Shown here piece after piece: positions 9,145-22,439 of a stretch of DNA of 64,000 nucleotides. The stretch is from Episyrphus balteatus (taxonomy: Eukaryota > Arthropoda > Insecta > Diptera > Syrphidae). The notes under the pieces are model-generated. The model made no database searches, was not told where the DNA came from, and was given only the letters and a program-made list of their open reading frames with translations. A program made the translations under genes and the position numbers. Within the stretch, counting starts at the first letter, position 1, and each line of letters opens with the position of its first letter. The stretch covers positions 122,083,551 through 122,147,550 of the forward strand of contig NC_079135.1 of assembly GCF_945859705.1 (NCBI RefSeq), given 5' to 3'.

Positions 9145-12100
9145 TTATGAACCATTCATTAATTGTTCGAATGCATCCTCGACATTGCTTTCGTCAAGCA
9201 AATTTATATTTGCTATTTGTGGCATTGTATGACTCCTAGACAGCCCTGAGCTTGGATCTTGTCGACTTATTGAGGCTTTCTCGCTAGTCTTAATTCGATT
9301 AATCGATGATTTTTTCACAGCAACATAATTACTTTCCTCGGCTAGATTAGTTTGAGATGAATTTCTTGAGAGACTGTTTGGAGATTTCTGGCCACCAAAA
9401 TAAGCAGCAACAGTCTTCTGTTTCTCAGATATCTCAGCTCTATCGTAGGTGGCTTCATAGAGCTTTGGGAGAGCTAGAGTATGACCGGATTTTGAACGTC
9501 TTAAAGCCGCATTGCCATTAGTGTTGAATTTTGGCGATGGAGGTTTGGGGATATTCTGCAACTGACATATTTGATGCCATGAGTCACATTTGCTTAGTTT
9601 ATTTGGACGGTTTTGTTGTTGATAACCGGAGGTATACTCCGTCGAAGTTTCGGCCTGTTTACGAGACATGCTCGTGAAGGCGCTGATATTGTTAAAAACT
9701 ATATTCCGAGGTATTTCATCTTCTGATGGTTGTGGTGTTGCTGGGATTTCAACAATCAACGGACTTCTTGTTACTGCTGGATCGGAGAATTTCCGAGAAA
9801 CTGTCTTGGGCGCCATATTAACGGTCGTTTCACTCTTCATTAGAGGACTTTGATAGGCATTTGGCATGTAGCAATGACGTTGTGGTGGGCCGAATTTTTT
9901 CAAAATAGGAATATCGTCTTTTTTGAGTGAAGATTTGACAATATCCGGTGTATCATCTGGAGCTGAAGATTTGTAGACAACTTTAGATTCTTGTTGGTGA
10001 ACTTCGGTCTTTTGAACCGATTTTTGCTGGGAATAAACATCCTGCTGTACCGAGTACATGTCTTGTTTAATAGCTGCTGCCTTTTGTTCTCGAGCTTCAC
10101 GCTCTACACGAGTTACTTCCAAGACATTTCCAAGACTCTTCCGACGAATTTCTTCGACTTGTTCATATTTTTGAGATTGCGACTGTACACGATTTCTACC
10201 CTCGAGAGAAGCCTGTTTACATAAGACCGCAGCGTTGGGAGCCTCAGGTTCCACAGGTCTTGGGATGGGAGCCACAATGCTTTGTACCTGTTGCTGGCGA
10301 TAACTTGAACTAGAGTGCTGAGTATTGGTTGATTGGATGACAGATTCATTCTTTGGAGGCACTTGAGGCTTTGATTGAATCATAGGAGCTCTTGGTTTGT
10401 AGATTGGAGACATTGGTTGTTGGCTTTGCTGAGTTTTAGTTGTCGTGTAGTTTTGTGGCTCTGTTTGTGGGCTCTGGCGGATAATTGGAGACTTATACAC
10501 TTGTTGTGGTGTTGATGGTTTCGTTTGGAGAACTTTTGGAGACTGCGGGTATTGCAAAGGAATTTCCGAAATTTGTGGTGAAAATGTGGGTTGTTGTGGG
10601 CTTTGTTGTACTTTCGGTGAATGATAGTATGATGGTGGAACATCAGACCGTGGACTTTGTGGAACTCTTGGAGACTGAACGTACTGAGTTGGAATATCAG
10701 CGTGTTGTTGGGGAAGCATTTTTGGTTGCTGACTTGGCTGAATTGGTGGAGACTGATAATATCCACTTGGAGACTTGACACTTTCCTGAATCAGTCCCTG
10801 AGGCTGAGGGATTTGCTGAGTCCTTGGCAATTGATAATATTCTTGTGGAACATCAACTCTAGGTTGATAAGTCTGCTGCGGTATAAATGCCGATTGTTGT
10901 GGACTTTGCTGAATTTTTGGAGGCTGATAGTATTCTGGTGAAATTTCCGTCCTAGGCTGATAAACTTGTTGTGGAACGTATCCTTGTGGCAAAGGACTTT
11001 GTTGTATCTTTGGAGACTGATAATATTGTTGAGGAATTTCAGCTTGTTGTTGATATTCTGGAGGAATATACATCGTTTGTTGTGGTTTCGGTTGGATTTG
11101 TGGAGAACTCTGAATAAATCCACTTGCGATTGATTGTTCTACCGGAATTTGATAGAACGGTGCTATATCTCTTGGTTTATCATAAACCTTAGTATAACTA
11201 GTCTCCAATGGAATTTGAGGTAAAATAACAGGTGGTTGAGGTCTTGCATAGATTTTTTCACCATATTGATTGAAATATGCTTCATTCGAAGATGAATATT
11301 CATTTGGAGTATTCGGTTCGGAATAGGGTTTTCTAAAAGCTGGTACATTTTGCATGTACATACCTTCGCTAAGAACTTGAGCTGTTTGAGCAGAACTCGA
11401 ATCGGGAGACTTAATTGGAGAGCTGTAGATATAACGAGGTGGACTGGTTGGACCAGCTTGAATTGGCAATGAGTTTGGAGCATCACGCCTTGGTGGTTCT
11501 TGGTTTGGTCGTTCTTTCGGTACATAAGCTGATTTCTTTTTTATTTCTTGTGACACTTTACGACCGCGAGGTGGAGCCACAGGTGGCTCTTTCTGTTGGT
11601 AATCTTCCAGAGGAATATAAACTGGATTCTGGTGATAACCAACATTTGGTTGTGGTTTAATATATTCTGGATCTCTATTCGCTTCGAATTTCGTCACTTC
11701 TGGGAAGAGAGGCTCTACAATTGGAGCTTGATAAGCACTTCCATTCGGTGACATACAAGTTGCCGGTGATGATGGTGGTTGTTTCTTGGGTTCTGATTTT
11801 TTAGGAGTTCGCTGCGCGGGCTTAGAACTTCCAATATTTTTCATAACTGACAAAAGATTCTTAGCAGCTTTAGAATTTTTTCCAAAAACTTCATCGTCAC
11901 TCATATGGGATGTCCTATTACCCACAGTCACAGCTTGTTGACTCAAAGGTTTACCCATAACTTTGGCTTCCACACGATACTCTGTCATACTTTCCATATC
12001 ATCAATGTCATCATCTGTCATATCAGTCTGGGGAATATTTTGATTCATATCATCTTCATAGTATTCATAGGGTTGGAGACTATGTGGACTGTAAGCTGGT

Positions 12101-14927
12101 GCATTGGAGGTTAGAATCAGAGGCTCAGCTTGCGGATTGGTTAGGGAACTTTCTCGGAAAATTCGAGGCTGTGGTGTATAATCAGCGTATGATGTTGGTT
12201 GACTGCTATTTGACACATAACTTTGTTGGGAATGTCCATAATCTTGATATTGATAGGGATAAGCGGTATTTGGCAAGGAAGGTCTTTTTTCTTGTTGTTT
12301 GAAAGACTGATGCCTTTGGACAGGAGACTTGGATTCGAACTTCTTTGCAGCGATTTTAAGAACATTGTTATCAGGAGGTTTAGCGGTCCAGGGCAGAGTA
12401 ACTGGAGAATTCGTAGCGGTGTTCTTTTTAATCCACGATTTAGTCGGTGAAGACTGGGAATAGTGGGGAGATTCTAAAACTTGTTTCCTCACTGGATTAT
12501 AGGCTTTAGTCGGGGAAAGACTATTATTGACAACGTTTGATGGTACATTTAATGGTTTTTCCATAGGAATTGGCTTAAATTGCATTTGTATCGTCTCTGG
12601 AGAAGTGTCAACTGGCCTAAAAGCACTTTGGGGATTATGACTAAATTGATTAAGGTGAATTGGTTTCGGTACAACAACTTCACCTCTCTTTTCATTGCGT
12701 TCTTTAGCCTTTAGAGCAGAAGTCAACACACTTGTACTAGTCTTTGGTGGATTTTGTTCTTCTGATTTCTTCCAAAAGTTCTTTGCCGACGATTGAGATG
12801 CTGGCCCTGAAGTTTTCGGACCATTCGAACTTGTTACATTCGCTCCAGATTCAAATACATTTTTGATATTTCCAAATTTATTTGTCCAATTCGAGACAGA
12901 TTTTGAACTATTCCACCCTAGACCAGTGGTTGTACTTTGTTTCTGGATAAAGGCTAAAAATTTGTGATCATTTTCGGTTTTAGGTTCGAAATTTGGCACC
13001 ACTTGACGGGGTTTACGTTTGACATTGACTTGAACGGTACCTTTGAGACCCTTCGTTTTGAGGGCACTCCTTTCTTCAAAATCAGAATCTGTATCGAATT
13101 CTGGATTATAACGATGGGTTTTGGGGATATCAATTGTGTTGGCCCGTTTCATTAGTTGCTTTTTATTATTAAACCGGTTGAATCGGTTCGAATCGGGTGA
13201 CAATCGACCGGGATTGTTGTTTGGTTTATCATCGGAATGGTGAGATCGATTATATTGATTTTTCTCTTGAACAGAATTATCGGGTTCGTTAAATGTTACT
13301 CTATTATTTTGAGCGGTATAAGCGTCGAAAGAGTCAGACAATGGCCGTTTACCGTTGTTCGAATCCGAATTCGGTACTCTTATGCTATCCATGTCTCCAG
13401 TACTTTGTCTCTGTCCAGGTCCTGGAGTTCCTTTCTTCTGTCGCATTTGAACCTCTGAATGATTCGAACCTGCCTCTGTCGAGTGTTTAAGATTATTCGG
13501 AACAAACTGATTTGGACGAAACAGGCTAGCAGATGTTTCTTGTGGTTCATGAGTGAGAATCGCTCCACTCGAGTTCTGCTTTTGAATGGCAAACAGTTCA
13601 GGAGGAGTTGTGGCCGAACTACAATCTGGAGTCGTACAGTTCGATAGGTTTTCAATCATTACCATTTCCTCCATGTATCGCCTGGCATCAGCCAACTCCT
13701 CCTTACTAACGCCAACAGTATGTCGATTGTTGCGGTTTTTTCGTTTGGCAAATCTTTGTCGGTTCGATCGATGATTGTCGGCTTCTGGCGAGGAAGTTTC
13801 ATCCGGGAAATCCTGTTCCCCTCCCCCAGATGACAGTTTATCTGGAGCTGTCAGTCCCGTTTGCAGTCGCTCAACCAAAGCCAGCAATGTACTCTTCTTA
13901 CTACTATCTAAAGCTAAATCCTTACCCTCTTTCAATGAGCTCTCTAGCTTATTCAAGGCATTCGTTACCTCCTTAATCAAACTCATATCACTATGATTTT
14001 CGATTCCTTCAATTTGCATAGAATCTCTAATACCAGCAGCAATTAAGCGCAAATCTTCCCCACTCTCAGTGCCAGAATCTTCAATTTGCTGAATAGCTGG
14101 CACTCTCAGACTTGAACCGTTTTGTTGTTGTTGTTGTTTTGGCTGACCTAAAGAACTATTGGTATTTTTACTTACTTCACTACTACTTAAACCACTATCA
14201 CCCAATGAATTATTATTGTTACTTTTACTAGTGCTACTAAAATGTGTATTATTTGCTTTAAGACTACTTTTCAAATTGTTGCTATTTTGATGGGAGTTTG
14301 TTGCATTTGTTGTTGTTGTATTTTTTGATGAAGAACCACTTGAAGATGAAGAACGTGCTTGTGGCATGTTTTTATGCAATAGACCTTGCAACAATGGTAT
14401 TAGCAATGACTCACCCTTGCTATCGGACACTGAATCACTATCGCCGCCATCTTTGTTATCTTTGACATCTTCTTTTTTATTTGCATTTGCAACTTTCTTT
14501 TCATCAACATTAGATGGCGATGATGTATCATCTTCATCTTCATCATCATCATCGTCATCAACTTCTTCAATAACAGTAGTTGTTTCAACTATAACGGTTT
14601 TTTTACTTTCACTTCCTGATTTTGGTTCTTCTTTTTTAGTAATTGTAGTCTTTTTGATTTCTTCTGTTATTTGTTTTGTATTTTTATCTTCTTTTACTTC
14701 GATTTTCTTTTTATCAGGTATAACAGTTTTTGTTGTGGTTGTTTTTGTTGTGGTTGTTTCTTCATCTTGATCGTCATCTTCAGAAGCAGTATATTCTTCG
14801 ATTATTTCTTCATATTCACTTCCACTACTTTCATCGTCTTCAACAGCAGCAGCAGTAACTTTGGTTGATGTCTTGACTTTCGTTTCGTTTAGCTCAGCTT
14901 TAGCGCTAGCTTTTGATTCAGCACATG
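9145..14927 (-). CDS. SMTN-like: Smoothelin-like alternative terminal exon K (5.8 kb, no CH domain)
   Basis: The acceptor ATGATATTAG precedes 14927 and the frame runs 1,926 codons to TAA at 9147-9145. The order is an acidic/Thr-rich head with D runs, a Ser/Asn-rich stretch, a short polyQ (about 14.1 kb), then NRHTVGVSKEELADARRYME (about 13.7 kb), DHKFLAFIQKQ with NWTNKFGNIKNVFES (about 12.9 kb), AKNFWKKSEE, and a long Pro/Gln/Tyr-rich repeat region (YYQSPKIQQSP units, about 11.1-10.4 kb). Toward the end are PILKKFGPPQRHCYMPNAYQ, RRSKSGHTLALPKLYEA and EKQKTVAAYFGGQKSP, which look conserved. No CH domain is present. The non-repetitive blocks suggest protein-binding motifs; I cannot name their family. 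Confidence 0.9.
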
Positions 14928-16362
14928 CTAATATCATAAAAAAGCATTTTTTATTGTTTTTTGATTTGGTATGGACGTAAACATATTTTAAAAAAGACAG
15001 AAGTTTTTTTTGGAACAAAAGAAGACAATGTAACGATAGATAAGATTTTTATACTGTTACGGTGTCACACAGTTTAAAAAATTATGTGAGTTCTAATTTT
15101 GTTTAGCCTTACAATTTGACTGGTTGGTTATTATTTATGTAACGGGTGTGACATAAAATCTCCATTTTAATAGGTAAGGGTGTGTTTTCGTTATGTAACA
15201 CAATTTTCGGCAACATTTGGTCACAATGTAGGAAAGATTTTAGTTTGGTTTAATTTTGGAGACAACTTTGCATTGAAGCTATTTTTATTATTGAAAATAT
15301 TTTTTTGATTGAATACTGAAAACTGCGTTACACCCGTAACCTATCAGAAAACTAATGTCCAATATGTCTTATAACTTTCTTTTTTTTTGCGTCACACCCG
15401 TAACAATGGAAATACGTATCTACGTATCTGAAAACTAAAGTCAAGTATGTCCTATAACGGTAATTTCTTGCGTTACAACCGTTACAATGGAAATACTTAT
15501 CTGAAAACGAATGTCCGATATGTATTATTACGGTCATTTTTAGCCTCACACCCATAACAATGGAAATTCGTAATTGAGAACTTAATTCAATAATATGTCT
15601 TATAACGGTAGTTTCTTGTGTCACACCCCTTGTTATATCTATCTGAAAACTCAAGTCAATGTTTAATAACGCTATCCATCATTAATGTCTATTGTAGTAG
15701 ATTAAGGTTTTCTTCTATTAATAACTAATGCCAATTATAGTCTTCCTTTACTCACTTTTACTGTGTGACATTCCAAACATGTTAAAAAATCTTATTTTAA
15801 AATAGTAAATAACACAACTTAACGAAACTTAACGAAATTTAAAGAAATTCATAATAAACAACGAAAACGAACTGAATTCGTAACAAAATAAAATAGAATG
15901 TAATAGAATTGAAAAAAAGTAACATTTTACAACACAGTGAATTAACTTCATTATACCTAAGCAAGAAACTCGTGTGCATTATTCATTTGCAGAAGACACG
16001 TGAATCTGACCAAACCTAATCTCTTTCTTTTTATATTCGATCTAAAAATGTAATAGAATAAAGAAAAAAATATATTTATTTTGTTTAATGGCTGTTAATG
16101 CATAAGCTTATTGATCATTGAGAAAAAAAAATAATATATCACCACCGTAATTGAGATTAAGAATATTATTATGATTTTTTTTATTGTTGTTTGATTAAGG
16201 AGAGTCACTTTTGTCCTTAATATTATAAGAGTTCTTAGGTTTTTGTTTCTTTTCTTTTTTTGTTTTTAATAAATTGATTAAAATGTAGTAAATTTATCAA
16301 ATTGTTTTTATAAATTTTTAAAATTATTAAAATTTTCTAAAAAATAATTAATTTTGTTTTAC
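14928..16362 (-). other. Intron between exon J and exon K
   Basis: No exon seen. It contains a degenerate tandem array at 15325-15665 and AT-rich DNA. Related GTGTCACAC and GGGTGTGACA words appear in inverted orientation at about 15060 and 15143. Confidence 0.7.
15325..15665. repeat. Degenerate tandem repeat, about 73-bp unit, five copies
   Basis: Successive units begin GCGTTACACCCGTAAC, GCGTCACACCCGTAACAATGG, GCGTTACAACCGTTACAATGG, GCCTCACACCCATAACAATGG and GTGTCACACCCC. Each continues with a TCTGAAAACTAAxGTC-like stretch and TATGTCTTATAAC. They lie at about 15325, 15390, 15470, 15543 and 15618. Confidence 0.8.
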
Positions 16363-16438
16363 CTTCGCGGTCAGCCATTAGTTGTCTTAGACGTGCACGT
16401 ATTGATCGACGTTCCTCGTAGCTTGTTGATTTTTCAAG
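16363..16438 (-). CDS. SMTN-like: Smoothelin-like exon J, end of third smoothelin motif; branch point of isoforms
   Basis: A 76-nt exon, acceptor AAAATCTAG and donor GAAG|GTAAAA. It encodes LEKSTSYEERRSIRARLRQL and then MADRE. Joined to exon I this gives ETLKQLLEKSTSYEERRSIR, closely matching the family pattern of an acidic/leucine helix followed by (F/Y)EER..IR..(I/L)R. It ends with one spare base. Both downstream choices (14927 and 7851) begin with two bases completing a codon, so both keep the frame: A-CAESK with the long terminal exon, G-QSTTTT with the CH exons. Confidence 0.92.
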
Positions 16439-16500
16439 CTAGATTTTGAAAAATTTCATCAATTTTTTGTCGACGGTTAAAATATTGAATAAAAACATAC

Positions 16501-16626
16501 CAATTGTTTTAAAGTTTCTTCGTCCCAAATCTCCTCGAAATCACAAGTTTCTCTGGCAACTGGTGATGAAGAGCTTCCACCGGTTGTGCCGGTTTTTATC
16601 GTTTTCGTTACACGAGTTGTTTTAAC
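16501..16626 (-). CDS. SMTN-like: Smoothelin-like exon I, start of third smoothelin motif
   Basis: A 126-nt exon (42 codons, phase 0 to 0) between acceptor AATTTCCAG and donor CAATTG|GTATGT. It encodes VKTTRVTKTIKTGTTGG and then CDFEEIWDEETLKQL, the first half of a smoothelin motif completed by exon J. It is the first exon common to the long and the proposed short isoforms. Confidence 0.9.
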
Positions 16627-18080
16627 CTGGAAATTAAAATAAATTACATGAATAAAAAATTGTAATAGTCTTTTTGAATATTTGAACATTTTTGCTGACT
16701 TGGAAAGAAAAAATTCCCAAGAATTGCTCGAGTTTCCAAAAAATAGAAATAAAGAAAATTCTTTTCTATAAAACAAAATTGTACTAGATCGAACATTCAT
16801 TTTATGTTTTGTTTTTGTGGGCGGCAAAGTAGATACTAATGAGTTCTGAACTAATGATTTTCTATTAAAAGCACATTTAAGTTACAAGTTGCAATGTACC
16901 TATGAGTAGTTGGAAACGATAATCTAGTACAATATTTTCTGCGGGAGTAGATGGATAATGCATTGATATCCTGGAATGACCGTTCTATAAAAACTCACTA
17001 ATATAGTACTCATGAGAACTCTGTCATGTCGAGGGGAAAGCTACTTTTGTAGAAATTGTACTAGATTAGAACTATGAATAATAATGCATTTTAAATTTCT
17101 CTAACGAGCACGCGAGGAGGTTTTCAAGGGATAACAAATAAAACGAGCAACTGTAATCATTACTCATAGGAGTCTGACAAAATTTCATGCACATCTGTAA
17201 CTGTCAATATTAGATACCTGTCAAAATTATAAGCATCTTTTGTTTTTGACATCTCTTGATGAGCTGTCTAATATTCTCTTTTAAAATGAAACACTTTTCT
17301 ATATTAGGAACCCTGTCAAAACCTAAGCCAATCTTTTTTGATGTCTTCTGTTTGCTTCTTTGTTTATGTGTGTTGTGGACTATTTATATTCAATGACATC
17401 TTAAATAACAATATCTTTACCTTCTATATAATTGGTGCCAAACAATTAAAACTGTTGGCATCGCAACGAAAAGGTGCACTTAAAGAACTTCAACCATAAG
17501 ATTCATTTGACCGCATTTTGAACTTTAAAAAACTTAAAAAGTATTTATTTTGAACAAAAAACAAATAAGTAATCATTAATCATCATCGTTTTCTATTCAT
17601 ACCAATAGTATGTGTCATCTGCATGTCACTGATAATATTGTAAAATGTCATTTCAAAATCAATAGGAAGCAAAAGAAAAAAACAACAACTTATTTAATTT
17701 GTTGGTTCATTGAGAGCGCATCTCTTTCAATGTCATTACCCCGTCAATATAAATGTCGTTGTACCGGCTTCTTGAGATTTTGTATTTTTTGCGTCTATTG
17801 CTGATGATCGGAAAATTAACAATAAATAAACCAGAAGCCTCATTCGATGATTAACAATTTGTTCAGTTCAGCCGCTATCGTCATTTTAACAAAAAAATAA
17901 CAAGTGCAAGTCCATGGTAATATTTCAAGGATATCCTAATAGGGGATAACGGGCGCAAATTGTGACAGACCGTCATTTTAAGTTTTTAATCTCTTAAAGC
18001 ACCGCCACACTAATTTCATCTGTTTTATGTTGACAGCTGTCAAATGTAAAAATAAATTTTAATGTATTTCTCCAATTGAA

Positions 18081-18535
18081 TGGGCAGGTTCAGAAACGTT
18101 AGGCACTTAATATTTAGGTAATTTCTCGGTCTCTGATTGGTCAGCTGTCAAAATAAATCTTTCCAATTTAGGTAATTTTATTGGAAAGCTAACTGGAAAG
18201 TTAGGCAAGAAAATTTTACCTAAAAATTTAGGAAAGTTTTTTTTGTCAACATGACAGCTGATTGTTTTTAAATAAAGAATTAATTTAGCAGAATTAAATT
18301 TATTTGTGTGAAAAACTAGTAAAAAGTGCATTATCGGTTGTAATTAATATTATTTATTCATTAAAGTTAAGTGAAACGTGCTGTCTTCCCCATGCGATCG
18401 GTAAATTTCTTAAGTAAATTTCGAAATTTGACAATAACATCATATCCAAACTAATTTAGTCAATTTACTAAAATTTCCGTTCAGAAAATGACGTTGCCTA
18501 AATATCTAGTCCCTAATATTTCCTGAACGTGCCCA
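18081..18535. mobile_element. Foldback MITE, about 455 bp
   Basis: The left end TGGGCAGGTTCAGAAACGTT continues with AGGCACTTAATATTTAGGTAA. The right end is its imperfect complement (TTGCCTAAATATC...TGAACGTGCCCA). There is no ORF. The target duplication is not clear. Confidence 0.7.
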
Positions 18536-20373
18536 ATGTAAAGTTTTTAAAATTTCTGATTCGCTACCTGTCAAAAAAGATGGCTTCTAATGTTTTTGAC
18601 AGCTGACTAATCGCAGAATGACAAAATAAGAAAAATCCACCCGACGATTTTGAATATTAATTTAGCTTAACTCTGACCGATATTCTATTCTACAAAAAAA
18701 AAACACAGAAAAACATTTCTAGTACAATTAGAATACAATCTAGAATAATGCCCAAGAATCCCCTACACTTTATCGATGTTTTTTTTTTTCTAATTTTTTT
18801 GCAGTGAATCTTTGGCGAAGCTGCTTGTGTGGTGACGCTAAACGCTACTGCAAGTAGTGCCAAATGTCTTTGATGCCAACAAAACAAACAAAAAAAAACA
18901 TGATCTTGTCTCGCATTTTGTTGATATACCCGCCCCCTTTTTCGAAAAAATCGTTGAATATGACCAAAACGAGAAGTGGATCATAATATTATTTTATTTG
19001 TTTTTACCTGTAATTGTAAAATGAGCTAAATTTAAATTATACGTAAAAATAATAGACCACAATTTAAGCTTCCGTATTGGGCAAGGCTAAAGACCTTAAA
19101 CGCATTAATTTTTTCGTGTTCTTCAATAAAAACAACACGCGCAAATCACAATTGCGTTTTTGACGTTTAATTGCGAAGAAAACAAAATTAACGGTAATGC
19201 GTTTACAACCAGAAGTAAATATACACAAAAATAAACTGCAGATATAAATATACAAAATTTGCTTGTGCTGTGCTTTGTCGTGATGACTGTCCGCTTTTAG
19301 AATAATGACTAAGTACAAAATAGGCGGATTACCAAAAACGGCGGTGGTTTGTTTGAAGATTTTTGAAAAATGTTTTTGAGTTGAAAAGAGTGAATGAGTC
19401 GTGCCGAAGATGAAGACGAAAGTATACTAAAAATGGAATATATTTAAAATTAGCTAGATTTTCTAAAAGCTTTTCAAATGCAATCATAAAACCAATTTTA
19501 ATTACCAAAAATAGAGGTTTTTTGAAAATCAAAAATAAGTTTTCGAAATTTCTGTCGATTGTGATCTAATGGTGAAGGAGCTTTAAAAAGAAATATAAAA
19601 AAGAAACATAAAAAATTACTGAGGCGTTGATTGTGTATCGGCAACTGCACAAACTAAAAATAGGAGGCAATTCATTTACGCACTTGAAATATTCTAAAAC
19701 AAAAAAAATCACTTGATTTTATTTTTGTTTGCGGTTTGTTTCAATAAGAGGAGTCGTTTTACATTGATTACCTACTTTTTTTTTTGTTAAATCTTCTTCC
19801 TTTTTGTTTTTTATTTTATTTTTTTTTTTTTATTTACAAACATGTTTTGAGTAAACTTGAAAAGGTGTGGAATGGATATGAATTGACATGACAGTTGATT
19901 GATCTTGACTTAAATTTATGTTTTTCTTTATGTTGCTAATCAATTTATCATTGTAAAGCTCTATATGGTTGCACACATGCTTAGTAATCAATCACCAAAG
20001 AAGTGATGTATTGATGGATAACTTCATTTGAACATTAATCAAACAGAGCTAAGATGATTTTTACAGTGGGACAGTTTTATGGAAAAGTCGGTATAATTCA
20101 ATAAGTAAGGGTTATTATTCGTAGAATAAGTAAGAAAATGCTCGATTCAGTACAAAAATTAAACGAGCAAGGGCAGTATCAAAAAATCGCGTTTCTTTGG
20201 GGAGTATTCATGATTAGATGAAAAAGATAATCTAGTTCTATACCAACAACTCGAGCAAAACTGCTGGTGCAGATGCTAATGGCAATGGCATAAAAATAGT
20301 AAATACTTGTATAAAAAAGTATAAACTAGTAAAATGTGTTTTTTTTTTAAATGTTGGTATTAACTTTAACATA

Positions 20374-21230
20374 CACTGCACGTCACTTGAATAGAAACAA
20401 CATTTTTTCTTTCGAAAATAGCAATTGGCGCTTCGGTGAGGTAACTTGGTAGATTTTTGGTTTTGCATTTTATTTGCACATTATAACCAATTAAGGGCTA
20501 CGAGTTACCATTAGGCATCACAGAAAATGCATAAGTAGAATTTCACATTGAAAATGCACTTGTACTGTACACAATCGTGGACCTAATTGGAAAAAGTGAT
20601 AAAAGTTTTTGGTAACTTCTTACAAATTACGAAAATGACATTTTCTACAATTTAAGGATTGAATAAGAGAAATAAACTTTTGTTATCATCCAGAATGCAT
20701 CTGATTTGTTTCTATTGCGTTGTTTTTTCTGGAACTATCCTTGTGCAATCTCTAAGACGGTTGTTTTTCCACGTTCCCAAACTTCCCAAGAGCTTCTACC
20801 ATTATTTCTTTGTAAAAGTTTGCATCTTTTTTCAAAGCGTGAAGCTTCAACTTTGCTATTGCACATCATAAAAACAAAGTGTATTACTTTAACACATTTT
20901 AGTGCCCTTTATGCTATTTATGCATTTTCTGTGATGCCTAATGGTAACTCGTAGCCCATAATTGGTTATAATGTGCAAATAATGTCAAAGTTTATCTAAT
21001 TTAAGAGTTTGTTTCTATTCAAGTGACGCAAAAAAAAACACTGTTTTTTTGTGAAGTAATCCGAAAAAACGCAACTAGTAGCCATACGGTTTCTGTTTTT
21101 TTGTTTTTACAACATTGTTTGTTCAAAGTTCCTCTTGGAAAATGCAAAACCAAAAAAAGTTACCTCACCGAAGCGCCAATCGCTATTTTCTAAAGAAAAT
21201 TTGTTGTTTCTATTCAAGTGACGCGCAGTG
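20374..21230. mobile_element. Foldback transposon, 857 bp, TA-flanked, Tc1/mariner-like ends
   Basis: The ends are CACTGCACGTCACTTGAATA and TATTCAAGTGACGCGCAGTG, flanked by TA on both sides. Arms extend inward through TGTGATGCCTAATGGTAACT (right) and its complement (left, about 20505). Another copy of the terminal motif sits inside at about 21005-21030. No transposase ORF is present, so it is non-autonomous. Confidence 0.82.
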
Positions 21231-22439
21231 TATACCGACCCATATAAAATGTACGTTATTAGCGTAAGTTTGTAAAACAATTATCATTAGACATGACTTT
21301 AGGAAATCGTATTATTAATTTTTTATTAACAAATATAGAGAGTTTTATGTATTTGAAAAATGTCCAAATTTCGATTTTCGAAAAGCAAAGTTAAAAAAAA
21401 AATCCCAATGTGCGACTGACCGCTCTTGGTCTAGTCGAGATCACAATTTATTATGGAATGTGGAAACGATAATTTTGTATTCTTTGTCAAAATAAAAAAA
21501 CATGTAATAAAAACATGACATTCCAATATCTGACACAAAAATTAAAATCTTTTTTATATGAAAAGTAATATAATAACTCCCACCCATCTTATGTTATTAT
21601 GTCTACCAATAGCAATAATTCAAATTGGCACACCGCCTAAATTTAATACATGTCTGCCAAAATATATTTACATTTAATTTCTATATTAAAAGTGCTATTT
21701 ATTCATTCTTACAAGTTCCTCCTACAAACGAATAAAAGTTGTGATTGAAATAAAATAATACGGTATATAGCACTTTCGAAATATGAAAACGTGTGGCCAA
21801 AAAAGCACGAACATAACCAACTTAAAAGTTCTGTTTGGTTACTTTCTTACTTTTAATGGTAAAAAGTAAAAACTTATTAAATGTTATATAAGCAATTTAA
21901 TAAAGAGTTTTCTACTTCTGATAAATTTTGAGACGGTATTTTGATATTTTCAAAAACTTGAAAACCTTCTATTCTCCATGAATACACATGTAATTTGTAT
22001 TTGAAATTCCCAAAACTCGTGACCTCTAAAAAGGGCTGGATTCCACACATGAGCTTATAAATCATCTGTCAAAAATGAAAGTTCAATGTCATCATAATTC
22101 AAAAAATTGTCTAACATCGTTTTAAATGCAAGAAAAGGACAGCAAAACAAATTCAAATTCATAGTTCACAACTTCTTAAATTTGTTCCATGACACCAATA
22201 ATATATTCAATGGCCTTTTCCAAATATAAATATAGGTTCAATATTTCCCAATGAGTCCGCGTGCCAAAAAAACTTATCTAAATCCATAAAATCAAATAAA
22301 CAAAATAAATTAAAATTTTATTTCTTCGGAAAACCCATTCAAAATAATAAAAGAAGAAAAAAGAAAAGCGAAAGAAAAACTCAAAAAGATGAAAGCTTAA
22401 ATTAAAATTTTATAATTTTTGGTAAAATAGCCCAAACTA

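Noticed and set aside
9668..14868. Other-frame and plus-strand ORFs across exon K
   Set aside because: Shadows of the 1,926-codon frame.
21877..22065. 62-codon minus ORF as an extra exon
   Set aside because: It ends in its own stop, and no suitable acceptor or donor in the right phase was seen.
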